This document shows, in pieces, positions 42,589-51,499 of a stretch of DNA of 64,000 nt (positions are counted from its first letter, which is position 1; the number at the start of each line of letters is the position of its first letter). Made by a program: the position numbers and the translations under genes. The notes below the pieces were generated by a model that worked only from the letters and a program-made list of their open reading frames with translations, was not told the DNA's origin and made no database searches. Origin of the DNA: Polaribacter sp. Hel_I_88 (GTDB taxonomy: Bacteria > Bacteroidota > Bacteroidia > Flavobacteriales > Flavobacteriaceae); NCBI RefSeq assembly GCF_000687935.1, contig NZ_JHZZ01000001.1, positions 2,800,001 to 2,864,000 of the forward strand. Direction: 5' to 3'.

Positions 42589-44694
42589 ATGGAAACTAAT
42601 ACAAAAACATTTAAGTACGTAGATTATTTATGGGATCAACAAAAAGCAGATGCTTTAGCAGATGATCAAGTAGCCCTATTTTTATATCGTTCAAATATTT
42701 TAGGAGCAGACTTAAGAATCACAAATTATGGTGGTGGAAACACAAGTTGTAAAACCATCGAAAAAGATCCTTTAACGAATGAAGAAGTTGAGGTAATGTG
42801 GGTAAAAGGTTCTGGAGGAGATATTGGAACACTAAACAGAGCAGGAATTGCAGGTTTGTATACCAGTAGATTGCGTGATTTAAAAAATGTTTATGGAGGT
42901 TTAGAGGATGAGGACAGAATGGTTGGTTTGTTTAATCACTGTATTTATGATTTAGATAGCAAAGCTCCTTCTATAGACACTCCTTTACATGGCTTATTAC
43001 CCTTTGCACATATAGATCATTTACATCCAGATGCTTTAATAGCTGTTGCTGCTGCTGAAAATAGTGAGCAAGTTACCAAAGAAATTTGGGGAGATACAAT
43101 GGGTTGGGTGCCTTGGAAAAAACCAGGTTTTGAATTGGGTTTAATGCTAGAAAAATGTTTAGCAGACAATCCAGGAATTAGAGGAATTGTTTTAGGTTCT
43201 CATGGTTTATTTACTTGGGGAGATACTTCTTACGAATCGTATATGAATAGTTTAGAAGTTATTGAAATGGCTTCTGAATTTATTGAAAAGAAAATAAAAG
43301 AAAATGGTGAGGTTTTTGGCGGACAAAAAGTTGAAAGTTTACCAGCAAACGAGCGTCAGGAAAAAGCTGCACAAATAATGCCTTTGTTAAGAGGCTTGTG
43401 TTCTTCAGAAAACGGAATGATTGGTCATTTTTCTGATACGGATGTTGTTTTAGAATTTATCAATAGTAATGATTTAGAGCGTTTAGCGCCAATGGGTACT
43501 TCATGTCCAGATCATTTTTTAAGAACCAAAATTCAACCTTTAGTTTTATCTTTAGATAAAAACGAAGATTTAAGTGATACAGATGCAATTCTTGCAAAAT
43601 TAGAACCAGCCTTTGAAGCTTACAGACAAGAATATATAGATTATTATAATAAGTGCAAAAACGATAGCAGCCCTGCAATTAGAGATGCAAATCCTGTAAT
43701 TATTATTTACCCAGGAATTGGGATGTTTAGTTTTGCAAAAAACAAACAAACAACAAGAGTTGCAAACGAATTCTATACAAACGCAATTAATGTAATGAGA
43801 GGTGCAGAAGCAATTACTGCTTACACATCTTTACCAAGACAAGAAGCTTTTGATATTGAATATTGGTTATTGGAAGAGGCAAAATTACAACGTATGCCAA
43901 AAGAACAACCATTATCAAGAAAAGTAGCATTTGTTACTGGAGCTGGTGGTGGAATTGGTAAAGCAATTGCAGATAAATTAGCTGCTGAAGGTGCAAATGT
44001 TGTTTTAACAGATATTAATGAAGAAAGTTTAAAAGAAGCGCATGAAACTTATAAACGAGATGTTTCTACCTATGCAATTTGTGATGTAACAAGTACAGAA
44101 TCTATCTCATCTGCTTACAAAAAGGCTTGTGTAGAATTTGGAGGAGTAGATATTGTTGTGCACAGTGCAGGTTTAGCAATTTCTAAAGCTTTAGAGGATA
44201 CAACCGATAAAGATTGGAATATTTTACAAAGCATTTTAGTAAAAGGTCAGTTTGATTTGGCAAAACAAGCTGCAGCAATTATGCGTAAGCAAGGTTTAGG
44301 AGGTAATTATATTTCTATAGCAAGTAAAAACGGCTTGGTTGCTGGACCTAACAATGTTGCATACGGAACAGCAAAAGCTGCTCAACAACATATGGTTCGT
44401 TTATTAGCAGCGGAATTAGGGAAAGATAAAATTCGAGTAAATACCGTAAACCCTGATGGAGTTATTGTAGGAAGTAAAATTTGGGAAGGAGCTTGGGCAG
44501 AAGGCAGAGCAAAAGCAAATGGAATTACTGTTGCAGAATTACCAGCATTTTATGCAAAAAGAAACTTGTTAAACGAAATTATTAGACCAGAAGATATTGC
44601 AAACGGAGTATTCTCTTTAGTTGGTATTTTAGACAAATCTACAGGAAACATTATAAATGTTGACGGTGGAATGGCTAATGCTTTCGTTAGATAA
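42589..44694 (+). CDS. rhaEW: Bifunctional rhamnulose-1-phosphate aldolase / L-lactaldehyde dehydrogenase (RhaEW type)
   Basis: 701 aa with two domains. Residues 1 to about 430 are a class II aldolase-like domain (ITNYGGGNTSCKT, LLPFAHIDHLHPDALI with zinc-ligand histidines, VLGSHGLFTWG). About 440-701 are a short-chain dehydrogenase with GxxxGxG (VTGAGGGIGKAIADKLA), YGTAKAAQQH (the YxxxK catalytic pair) and INVDGG near the end. This architecture is that described for the RhaEW family, which splits L-rhamnulose-1-phosphate to DHAP and L-lactaldehyde and oxidises the latter to L-lactate. First gene of the rhamnose operon; a hairpin separates it from the isomerase. Confidence 0.93.
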   Translation: METNTKTFKYVDYLWDQQKADALADDQVALFLYRSNILGADLRITNYGGGNTSCKTIEKDPLTNEEVEVMWVKGSGGDIGTLNRAGIAGLYTSRLRDLKNVYGGLEDEDRMVGLFNHCIYDLDSKAPSIDTPLHGLLPFAHIDHLHPDALIAVAAAENSEQVTKEIWGDTMGWVPWKKPGFELGLMLEKCLADNPGIRGIVLGSHGLFTWGDTSYESYMNSLEVIEMASEFIEKKIKENGEVFGGQKVESLPANERQEKAAQIMPLLRGLCSSENGMIGHFSDTDVVLEFINSNDLERLAPMGTSCPDHFLRTKIQPLVLSLDKNEDLSDTDAILAKLEPAFEAYRQEYIDYYNKCKNDSSPAIRDANPVIIIYPGIGMFSFAKNKQTTRVANEFYTNAINVMRGAEAITAYTSLPRQEAFDIEYWLLEEAKLQRMPKEQPLSRKVAFVTGAGGGIGKAIADKLAAEGANVVLTDINEESLKEAHETYKRDVSTYAICDVTSTESISSAYKKACVEFGGVDIVVHSAGLAISKALEDTTDKDWNILQSILVKGQFDLAKQAAAIMRKQGLGGNYISIASKNGLVAGPNNVAYGTAKAAQQHMVRLLAAELGKDKIRVNTVNPDGVIVGSKIWEGAWAEGRAKANGITVAELPAFYAKRNLLNEIIRPEDIANGVFSLVGILDKSTGNIINVDGGMANAFVR

Positions 44695-44722
44695 TTTTCT
44701 TAATTAAATAATATTATTTTTG

Positions 44723-44767
44723 AAAACTTCCATAAATTATATTCCCCCAAATTTTTATGGAAGTTTT
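44723..44767 (+). terminator. Hairpin between rhaEW and the isomerase gene
   Basis: AAAACTTCCATAAA (723-736) pairs with TTTATGGAAGTTTT (754-767), a 16-17 base loop with CCCCC, and a T-rich tail. Likely a partial terminator within the operon. Confidence 0.65.
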
Positions 44768-44786
44768 TATTTAAAACTAAATTTTA

Positions 44787-46067
44787 ATGAAATTAACAAA
44801 ACAACATATAGAAGACGATAATAAAAAAAGTATTTCTTCTCATCATAATAGTTATAACTTTTTGGCAGACTCATTAACTTCTAAAGGTCACAATGTAAAT
44901 AATATTTTATCAAAATTATCAGAATTTCAAGTTGCAGTGCCAAGTTGGGCTTTAGGTGCTGGAGGTACACGTTTTGGTCGTTTTTCATTTTATGGAGAAC
45001 CATCAACTTTAGAAGAAAAGATAGATGATGTAGGTATTTTACATGCTTTAACACAAACTGCTGGTGCTGTTTCATTGCATATTCCTTGGGATATTCCAAC
45101 TGATTACGCTGCGATTAAAGAAAAGGCAAAGGCTTTACATATCAAATTCGATTCTGTAAATTCTAATACATTTCAAGATCAAAAAAATGCAAAAGAAAGT
45201 TATAAGTTTGGCTCTTTAAGTAACACAAGTCAGGCAGTTAGAGACCAAGCAATTCAGCATAATTTAGATGTTATCAATATTGGAGATAAATTAGGTTCTA
45301 AAAGTTTAACGGTTTGGTTGGCAGATGGTTCTTCTTTTCCTGGACAAAATAATTTTCAAACTGCTTTTCAAAACACACAAAATAGCTTAATTGATATTTA
45401 TGCAGGTTTGCCAGAAGATTGGAAATTGTTAATCGAATACAAACCTTATGAACCCAACTTTTATTCAACTGTAATACAGGATTGGGGAGCTTCTTTAATG
45501 TTGGCAAATGGTTGTGGAGAAAAAGCATTTACTTTGGTAGATTTAGGACACCATTTACCAAACTCTAATATCGAACAAATTGTTTCTATTTTAATGCTGA
45601 AAGGTAAATTAGGCGGATTTCATTTTAATGATAGTAAATATGGTGATGACGATTTAACTGTTGGAAGTATCAAACCTTATGCTTTATTCTTAATTTTTAA
45701 CGAATTGGTTTACGGAATGCAAAACAATCCTCAAAACCCAGACTTGGCTTGGATGATTGATGCCAGTCATAATATAAAAGATCCTTTAGAAGATTTATTA
45801 CAATCTTTAGAAGCTATTCAAGAGGCATACGCAAAAGCTTTATTGATAGATCAAAAAAAGCTAAAAACGGCTCAATTAGAAAACGACGTTACTAAATGTC
45901 AAGAAATTTTACAAGATGCATTCAGAACAGATGTTAGACCACTTTTATCAGCAGCAAGATTACTAACTGGGGGTGCAATTAATCCGATTCAAAGCTATAG
46001 AAATTTAGCGGTAAGAGATGGTTTAATTAAGGAAAGAGGAAAGCATACAGTAGCAACTGGATTATAA
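44787..46067 (+). CDS. rhaI: L-rhamnose isomerase (RhaI type)
   Basis: 426-aa TIM-barrel sugar isomerase of the Pseudomonas stutzeri/Bacillus RhaI kind. Seen: WALGAGGTRFGRF, VSLHIPWDIP (metal-binding His region), LADGSSFPGQNNF, LLIEYKPYEPNFY with the metal-ligand Glu, VDLGHHLPNSNIEQIV, LGGFHFNDSKYGDDDLTVG and WMIDASHNIKDP. It converts L-rhamnose to L-rhamnulose. It has no close relation to the E. coli RhaA type by length. Ends 10 bases before the kinase gene. Confidence 0.92.
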   Translation: MKLTKQHIEDDNKKSISSHHNSYNFLADSLTSKGHNVNNILSKLSEFQVAVPSWALGAGGTRFGRFSFYGEPSTLEEKIDDVGILHALTQTAGAVSLHIPWDIPTDYAAIKEKAKALHIKFDSVNSNTFQDQKNAKESYKFGSLSNTSQAVRDQAIQHNLDVINIGDKLGSKSLTVWLADGSSFPGQNNFQTAFQNTQNSLIDIYAGLPEDWKLLIEYKPYEPNFYSTVIQDWGASLMLANGCGEKAFTLVDLGHHLPNSNIEQIVSILMLKGKLGGFHFNDSKYGDDDLTVGSIKPYALFLIFNELVYGMQNNPQNPDLAWMIDASHNIKDPLEDLLQSLEAIQEAYAKALLIDQKKLKTAQLENDVTKCQEILQDAFRTDVRPLLSAARLLTGGAINPIQSYRNLAVRDGLIKERGKHTVATGL

Positions 46068-46077
46068 AAATTTACGC

Positions 46078-47451
46078 ATGGCACAAAAAGTAACAGCAGT
46101 TTTTGACATCGGAAAAACAAATAAAAAGTTTTTTCTGTTTGATAAAAACTATAAAGAAGTTTATAGAGAATATGCCTCTTTTGATTTAATTGAAGACGAA
46201 GATGGTCATCCAACAGAAAATTTAGAGGCTTTACAAGTTTGGCTAAAAGAAATATTTTATCGTGTTTTAAAAAATGAAGAGTTTTCTATTAAAGCAATAA
46301 ATTTTTCTACGTATGGAGCAAGTTTTGTGCATTTAGATGAAGAAGGAAATCCATTAACACCTCTTTATAATTACACCAAAGAAATTAATGAAGATTTAGT
46401 TGATGGTTTTTATGAAAAATATGGTCCAGAGTTAGAATTAACAAGAACTACAGGTTCTCCAAAATCTGGGTTGTTAAATTCAGGAATGCAATTGTATTGG
46501 ATCAAACATACAAAGCCAGAAATATTTAAAAAGATAAAATATTCGTTGCATTTGCCACAATATTTAAGCTTTGTTTTTACAGGAATTCCTATTAGCGAAT
46601 ATACAAGTATTGGTTGCCACACTTCCTTATGGAATTATGAAACCAAAGATTATCAAGCTTGGGTTTATAGAGAAGGAATTCATAAGGTTTTACCTCCAAT
46701 AGTTTCTACAGAAACAAGCATCAATATGAATTATAATGGTACAAGAATTAAAGTTGGTGTTGGTATTCATGATAGTTCCTCAGCACTTTTACCTTATGTA
46801 AGAAGTGTAAAAAAACCATTTGTATTGGTTTCTACAGGTACTTGGTCTATTGCTTTAAATCCGTTTTCAGATGTTCCTTTAACCACAGAAGAAACAGAAG
46901 CAGGTTGTATAAATTATATGAGAATTAATGGAAAACCTGTTAAATCTTCAAGATTATTTTTGGGTAATGAGTATAAACTTCAAGTAGAAGAATTATCAAG
47001 AAAGTTTAATGTTGATAAAGACTATCATAAAACTATAGAATTTGATTATGAAGTATATTTTGAAATTATAAAAGAGTTTCAATATTGTTTTACATGGAAA
47101 TCTTTTTCAGATAAAAATATGCCTAAAAAAACAAGTTATTCTTACCATACTTTTGAGCATGCTTATCACCAATTAATGATAGAATTGGTACAACTTCAAG
47201 TACAAGGGATCAAGAAAATTGCAGATACTCAAGAAATAGATCGTTTGTATGTTGATGGTGGTTTCACGGATAATGATTTATATATCAAACTATTATCTTA
47301 CTATTTAAGAGGTATGAAATTAAGAACTACAAAAGCTTCTTTAGGCTCTGCCTTAGGTGCAGCTATCGCTATTTCAGACTCAAAATTAAATTCAAAATTT
47401 TTAAAGAAGAATTATGCTTTAAAAAAGCACGTTCCTTTTATTGCTATTTAA
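46078..47451 (+). CDS. FGGY-family sugar kinase, likely rhamnulokinase
   Basis: 457 aa. The actin-like ATPase phosphate-1 motif is FDIGKTNKKFFLFD; the sugar-side segments are NFSTYGASFVHLDEEGNPL and GLLNSGMQLYWIKHT; VSTGTWSIALNPFS is the phosphate-2 region and VDGGFTDNDLYIKLL plus LGSALGAAIAIS the adenosine region. By context it phosphorylates L-rhamnulose to the 1-phosphate consumed by RhaEW. Sequence alone does not exclude L-fuculose as an alternative substrate. It sits between the isomerase and a class II aldolase gene with gaps of 10 and 3 bases. Confidence 0.88.
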   Translation: MAQKVTAVFDIGKTNKKFFLFDKNYKEVYREYASFDLIEDEDGHPTENLEALQVWLKEIFYRVLKNEEFSIKAINFSTYGASFVHLDEEGNPLTPLYNYTKEINEDLVDGFYEKYGPELELTRTTGSPKSGLLNSGMQLYWIKHTKPEIFKKIKYSLHLPQYLSFVFTGIPISEYTSIGCHTSLWNYETKDYQAWVYREGIHKVLPPIVSTETSINMNYNGTRIKVGVGIHDSSSALLPYVRSVKKPFVLVSTGTWSIALNPFSDVPLTTEETEAGCINYMRINGKPVKSSRLFLGNEYKLQVEELSRKFNVDKDYHKTIEFDYEVYFEIIKEFQYCFTWKSFSDKNMPKKTSYSYHTFEHAYHQLMIELVQLQVQGIKKIADTQEIDRLYVDGGFTDNDLYIKLLSYYLRGMKLRTTKASLGSALGAAIAISDSKLNSKFLKKNYALKKHVPFIAI

Positions 47452-47454
47452 AAA

Positions 47455-48744
47455 ATGTCAAAAAAAACAAATTTTATTCATCCAAGAGATGAAATTACAA
47501 CGATTATAGATCGTATTTACAAAAGAGGAATGACAACCACTTCTGGTGGAAATATTTCTGTTATTGATGATAATGGAGATATCTGGGTAACACCTTCTGC
47601 AATCGATAAAGGCTCTTTGAGAGCATCAGATATTATTTGTGTAAAAAAAGACGGAACAATAGATGGTAAACACAAACCTTCTTCAGAATTTCCGTTTCAT
47701 AAAGCAATTTATGAGGCAAGACCAGATATAAAATCAGTAATCCACGCACATCCACCAGCATTAGTTTCATTTAGTATTGTTCGTCAAATTCCGAATACCA
47801 ATATTATATCTCAAGCAAAACAGATTTGTGGTCCAATTGGGTATGCAAAATATAAATTACCTGGAAGTAACGATTTAGGAAGTGTAATTGCAGATGAATT
47901 CAACAAAGGATTCAAAGCAGTTATTATGGAAAATCACGGAGTTGTTTTAGGAGGAAGCAATTTAACAGATGCTTATGAACGATTTGAAACATTAGAATTT
48001 TGTTGCAGAACCATTTTATATGGTTCACAAATTGGCAAACCTAATTATTTAACAGACGCTCAAATAGATCAATTTGAAGCGCAAGTGCCTGCTGTAAGAC
48101 CAGAGAAAAAGAAAAACAAATTTCCTGCTAATGAAGTAGAAAAACGTTTAGAAATTTGTAAAATCGTAAAACGTTCTTGTGAACAAGGTTTAATGATAAG
48201 TTCTTATGGCACAGTTTCTATGCGTTGGAAAAACAACGATTTTTTAATTACACCAACCAATATAAATCGTTGGGATTTAAAAATTGAAGACATTGTTCAA
48301 ATTAAAAAAGGCAAAAGAGAATTAGGCAAAACACCAAGTAGAGCAACGTATTTACATGAAGAAATCTACAAAAATAATCCTGAAATAAACTCTATTATAA
48401 TGACGCAATCTCCTTATTTAATGGCGTTTGCAGTTACAGGAGAATATTTAGATGTAAGAACAATACCAGAAAGTTGGATATTTTTACAAGATATCCATGC
48501 TGTGAAATTTGGCACACATTTTAAAAATAATGTTGATAAAAAAATCACAGAGAATTGTAACACAGCTTTAATTATAGAAAACGATTCTATAATTATTACT
48601 GGTGATAAATTACTGCAAACTTTCGATTATTTAGAAGTGGCAGAATTTAGTGCAAAATCTATTGTATTAGGAAATTCTCTTGGAGAAATGGTGCCTATTA
48701 ATGATGATCAAGTAGAGGAATTAAGAGCAAAATTTTTATCATAA
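47455..48744 (+). CDS. Tandem class II aldolase/adducin-like protein with a degenerate second domain
   Basis: 429 aa formed of two copies of the class II aldolase fold. Domain 1 (about 8-205) keeps the active-site set: TTSGGNISV, SSEFPFHKAIY, the zinc pair in VIHAHPPALVSF and the third His in ENHGVVLGG. Domain 2 (about 222-425) aligns with it but has lost these residues: SSYGTVSMRW, SRATYLHEEIY, MTQSPYLMAF in place of HAHPP, and ENDSIIITG in place of ENHG. So only the first half should bind metal. Substrate could be fuculose-1-phosphate or another deoxyketose phosphate, or the protein could modify the RhaEW route. Co-transcribed (3 bases after the kinase, 9 before the next gene). Confidence 0.85.
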   Translation: MSKKTNFIHPRDEITTIIDRIYKRGMTTTSGGNISVIDDNGDIWVTPSAIDKGSLRASDIICVKKDGTIDGKHKPSSEFPFHKAIYEARPDIKSVIHAHPPALVSFSIVRQIPNTNIISQAKQICGPIGYAKYKLPGSNDLGSVIADEFNKGFKAVIMENHGVVLGGSNLTDAYERFETLEFCCRTILYGSQIGKPNYLTDAQIDQFEAQVPAVRPEKKKNKFPANEVEKRLEICKIVKRSCEQGLMISSYGTVSMRWKNNDFLITPTNINRWDLKIEDIVQIKKGKRELGKTPSRATYLHEEIYKNNPEINSIIMTQSPYLMAFAVTGEYLDVRTIPESWIFLQDIHAVKFGTHFKNNVDKKITENCNTALIIENDSIIITGDKLLQTFDYLEVAEFSAKSIVLGNSLGEMVPINDDQVEELRAKFLS

Positions 48745-48753
48745 AAATAAATT

Positions 48754-49899
48754 ATGGCAATAAAAATAGATACACGTTACCCATCAATTGATGATTTAAG
48801 AAATAAAGCACGTAAAAAAATACCAAAATTTGCTTTCGAATATTTAGATGGTGGTTGTAATGAAGATGTAAACCTACACAGAAATACATCTGAATTAAGA
48901 GAAGTGCAATTAAAGCCTAATTACTTAAGAAATCATGGAGGCTCATCAACCAAAACAAAATTATTTGGTATTGATTATGATGCTCCTTTTGGAATTGCTC
49001 CTGTTGGTTTACAGGGTTTAATGTGGCCAAATTCTCCAGAAATTTTAGCAAAAGCTGCTTTTGAGCATAACATTCCTTTTATTTTAAGCACTGTTACCAC
49101 TACAAGTATAGAAAGAGCTGCTGAATTAACGGAAGGTAAAGCCTGGTTTCAGTTGTATCATCCTACAGAAGACAGTTTAAGAGATGATATTTTAAAAAGG
49201 GCAGCAGCTGCAGAATGTCCAGTTTTGGTTATACTGTGTGATGTACCAAGTTTTGGGCATAGACCTAGAGATATTAGAAATGGTTTAGGGATGCCACCAA
49301 AAATGAATATAACTAACATTTTAGAGGCATTTATACATCCTCATTGGAGTTTACAAACACTTAAACATGGAATTCCGAGTTTTGCCAATTTAAAACCATA
49401 TATGCCAAAAGGTTTGGATTTAAAACAGTTAGGTAAATTTATGGATCAAACTTTTTCTGGACGTTTAAACGAAGAAAAAATAAAACCGATTCGCGATATG
49501 TGGAAAGGTAAAATCGTTTTAAAAGGTGTAGCCTCTCATTACGATGCAGAACAAGCAATTCGTTTAGGTTTAGATGGAATTATTGTTTCAAATCATGGAG
49601 GAAGACAATTAGATGCTGGTGAATCTACCATAAAACCTTTAAAGTCAATTGCAGAAAAGTATGGTGATCAAATAGAAGTAATGATGGATAGTGGAATACG
49701 TTCTGGTGTTGATGTTGCTAGATCTTTAGCCTCTGGTGCAAAGTTTACATTTATGGGGCGTTCTTTTATGTACGGAGTTGCTGCTTTAGGAAATAAAGGA
49801 GGTGATCATACAATATCATTATTAAAGACAGAGTTGCAACAGGTTATGGAGCAAATTTGCTGCGAGAGGGTAGAGGATTTTCCAAATCACTTAATATAA
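48754..49899 (+). CDS. FMN-dependent alpha-hydroxy-acid dehydrogenase, likely L-lactate dehydrogenase
   Basis: 381-aa FMN TIM-barrel protein of the LldD/glycolate oxidase family. Seen: FEYLDGGCNEDVNLHRN, PFGIAPVGLQGLMWP, the substrate/FMN stretch WFQLYHPT, IVLKGVAS with the FMN-contacting Lys, SNHGGRQLD with the catalytic His and Arg, MDSGIRSG and FMGRSFMYG for the FMN phosphate. The length and WPNSPE variant differ somewhat from E. coli LldD, so the exact 2-hydroxy acid is uncertain. In this operon L-lactate from RhaEW is the natural substrate, giving pyruvate and passing electrons to the respiratory chain. Confidence 0.87.
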   Translation: MAIKIDTRYPSIDDLRNKARKKIPKFAFEYLDGGCNEDVNLHRNTSELREVQLKPNYLRNHGGSSTKTKLFGIDYDAPFGIAPVGLQGLMWPNSPEILAKAAFEHNIPFILSTVTTTSIERAAELTEGKAWFQLYHPTEDSLRDDILKRAAAAECPVLVILCDVPSFGHRPRDIRNGLGMPPKMNITNILEAFIHPHWSLQTLKHGIPSFANLKPYMPKGLDLKQLGKFMDQTFSGRLNEEKIKPIRDMWKGKIVLKGVASHYDAEQAIRLGLDGIIVSNHGGRQLDAGESTIKPLKSIAEKYGDQIEVMMDSGIRSGVDVARSLASGAKFTFMGRSFMYGVAALGNKGGDHTISLLKTELQQVMEQICCERVEDFPNHLI

Positions 49900-49918
49900 T
49901 CAACCAAAAAACAAATTT

Positions 49919-51328
49919 ATGAGTCAAGTAAGTATAGAACAAAGCCAAATAGAGGAAATTGCTGGTGGTGAATTTGAAAGAGAACCTGTACCAAAATCCA
50001 AACTAAAAGGTTGGAAAAGTTTTATAGGTATGTATGCAGGAGAGCATGCTGCAGGAACCGAATTTATGATTGGTCCACTTTTTTTAACAGCTGGCGTTAG
50101 TGCTTTTGATTTAATTGTAGGTTTGCTTATTGGAAATCTTTTAGCAGTTTTAAGCTGGCGATTTTTAACGGCAGAAATTGCTGTTAAAAATAGATTGACA
50201 TTATATTTTCAGTTAGAAAAAATTTGTGGAAAAAAATTAGTTACTGGCTATAATTTAGCAAACGGAATTTTATTCTGCTTTTTAGCAGGCTCTATGATTA
50301 CAGTTTCTGCAACAGCAGTAGGTATTCCTTTTAATATGCCAATGCCAAAGTTAGATGATACTTTACCAAATGGAATGACATGGATTATTATTGTAATTGC
50401 AATTGGTGCAGTAATTTCTATAATTGCAGCAAGAGGTTATGATACAGTTACAAAAGCAGCAAATTGGATGTCTCCTTTTATCGTTTTGGCTTTTGTAGCA
50501 TGTGGCATTGTAGCTTTAAGTCAATTAGGTGTAGATAGTTTTTCTAAATTCTGGGCAATTTGGGGCGAAGGTGGTGAACCTTTTCCTGGGCAAACAAAAT
50601 TTACGTTTTGGCACGTTGTTATTTGGTCTTGGTTTGCGAATGGTGCTATGCATATTGGTATGTCTGATCTATCTGTTTTTAGATTTGCTAAAGAAGCTAA
50701 AGCAGGTTGGGCAACAGCAGCAGGTATGTATGTAGGGCATTATATGGCCTGGATTGCAGCAGCACTATTATATGCAGTGTATTTAAAATCTCCAGAAGCT
50801 TTATCTTTTCTTGATAATGGAAATGCACCACCTGTTGCTCCTGGACCAATGGCTTACAATGCAATTGGTGTTTTCGGAATTATAGCCGTAGTTTTAGCAG
50901 GTTGGACAACTGCAAACCCAACTATTTATAGAGCAGGTTTAGCTTTTCAAGCAATTTTACCAAAATTATCAACTGCAAAAGTTACTATTTTAGCGGGTGC
51001 AGTTGCTACAATTGCAGGCTTATTTCCAGCATTTGCAATGAAATTATTAGGTTTTGTAGCTTTATACGGATTTATTTTAGCGCCATTTGGGGCGATTATC
51101 GTTTTTGAACATTTCTTCCATAAAAAAGCTGGAATTATTAAAAACTATGCAGAAAAAGCAAACTTATCTTTTAATGGCTCAGTGTTTTTAGCTTGGGCAA
51201 TAAGTTTTGGAATCTTCTATTTTATCTCAGTGCAGTTTAATGTTTTCTTATCTTTTGTAACCTTACCTGCATGGATTTTATGTGGTGTGTTATTCTTATT
51301 TTTTAGCAAGTATCTTCAGAAGAAATAA
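49919..51328 (+). CDS. NCS1-type (cytosine/purine permease-like) membrane transporter
   Basis: 469 aa with about 12 predicted membrane segments. The start SFIGMYAGEHAAGTEFMIGPLFLTAG, the break near LANGILFCFLAGSMITVSATAVG and the segment WTTANPTIYRAGLAFQAI fit the nucleobase:cation symporter-1 / purine-cytosine permease fold. Such carriers usually take nucleobases, but this one is the last gene of a rhamnose operon, 19 bases after the lactate dehydrogenase gene. No RhaT- or MFS-type rhamnose permease is present in the window, so it is a candidate for rhamnose or another small product of the pathway. Assignment of fold is good, substrate is open. Confidence 0.75.
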   Translation: MSQVSIEQSQIEEIAGGEFEREPVPKSKLKGWKSFIGMYAGEHAAGTEFMIGPLFLTAGVSAFDLIVGLLIGNLLAVLSWRFLTAEIAVKNRLTLYFQLEKICGKKLVTGYNLANGILFCFLAGSMITVSATAVGIPFNMPMPKLDDTLPNGMTWIIIVIAIGAVISIIAARGYDTVTKAANWMSPFIVLAFVACGIVALSQLGVDSFSKFWAIWGEGGEPFPGQTKFTFWHVVIWSWFANGAMHIGMSDLSVFRFAKEAKAGWATAAGMYVGHYMAWIAAALLYAVYLKSPEALSFLDNGNAPPVAPGPMAYNAIGVFGIIAVVLAGWTTANPTIYRAGLAFQAILPKLSTAKVTILAGAVATIAGLFPAFAMKLLGFVALYGFILAPFGAIIVFEHFFHKKAGIIKNYAEKANLSFNGSVFLAWAISFGIFYFISVQFNVFLSFVTLPAWILCGVLFLFFSKYLQKK

Positions 51329-51440
51329 GCATTGTAATTATTCACGATTTTTTTTCGAAAAGAAAGTTTACGATCGACTTCATAAAAAAGCTTCTTTTTT
51401 ATGAGTGAAAAACTCTTTTACTACGATACTTTTTTAATAA

Positions 51441-51474
51441 AACAAAACTCGAAACGTACGTTTCGAGTTTTGTT
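51441..51474. terminator. Perfect 34-bp palindrome, bidirectional terminator
   Basis: AACAAAACTCGAAACGT followed by its exact reverse complement. It lies between the convergent permease (plus) and hemJ (minus) genes. A second small palindrome, CATAAAAAAG-CTT-CTTTTTTATG, is at 51381-51403. Confidence 0.75.
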
Positions 51475-51499
51475 ATGTATGCAGAGTTATAAAAGCTTT

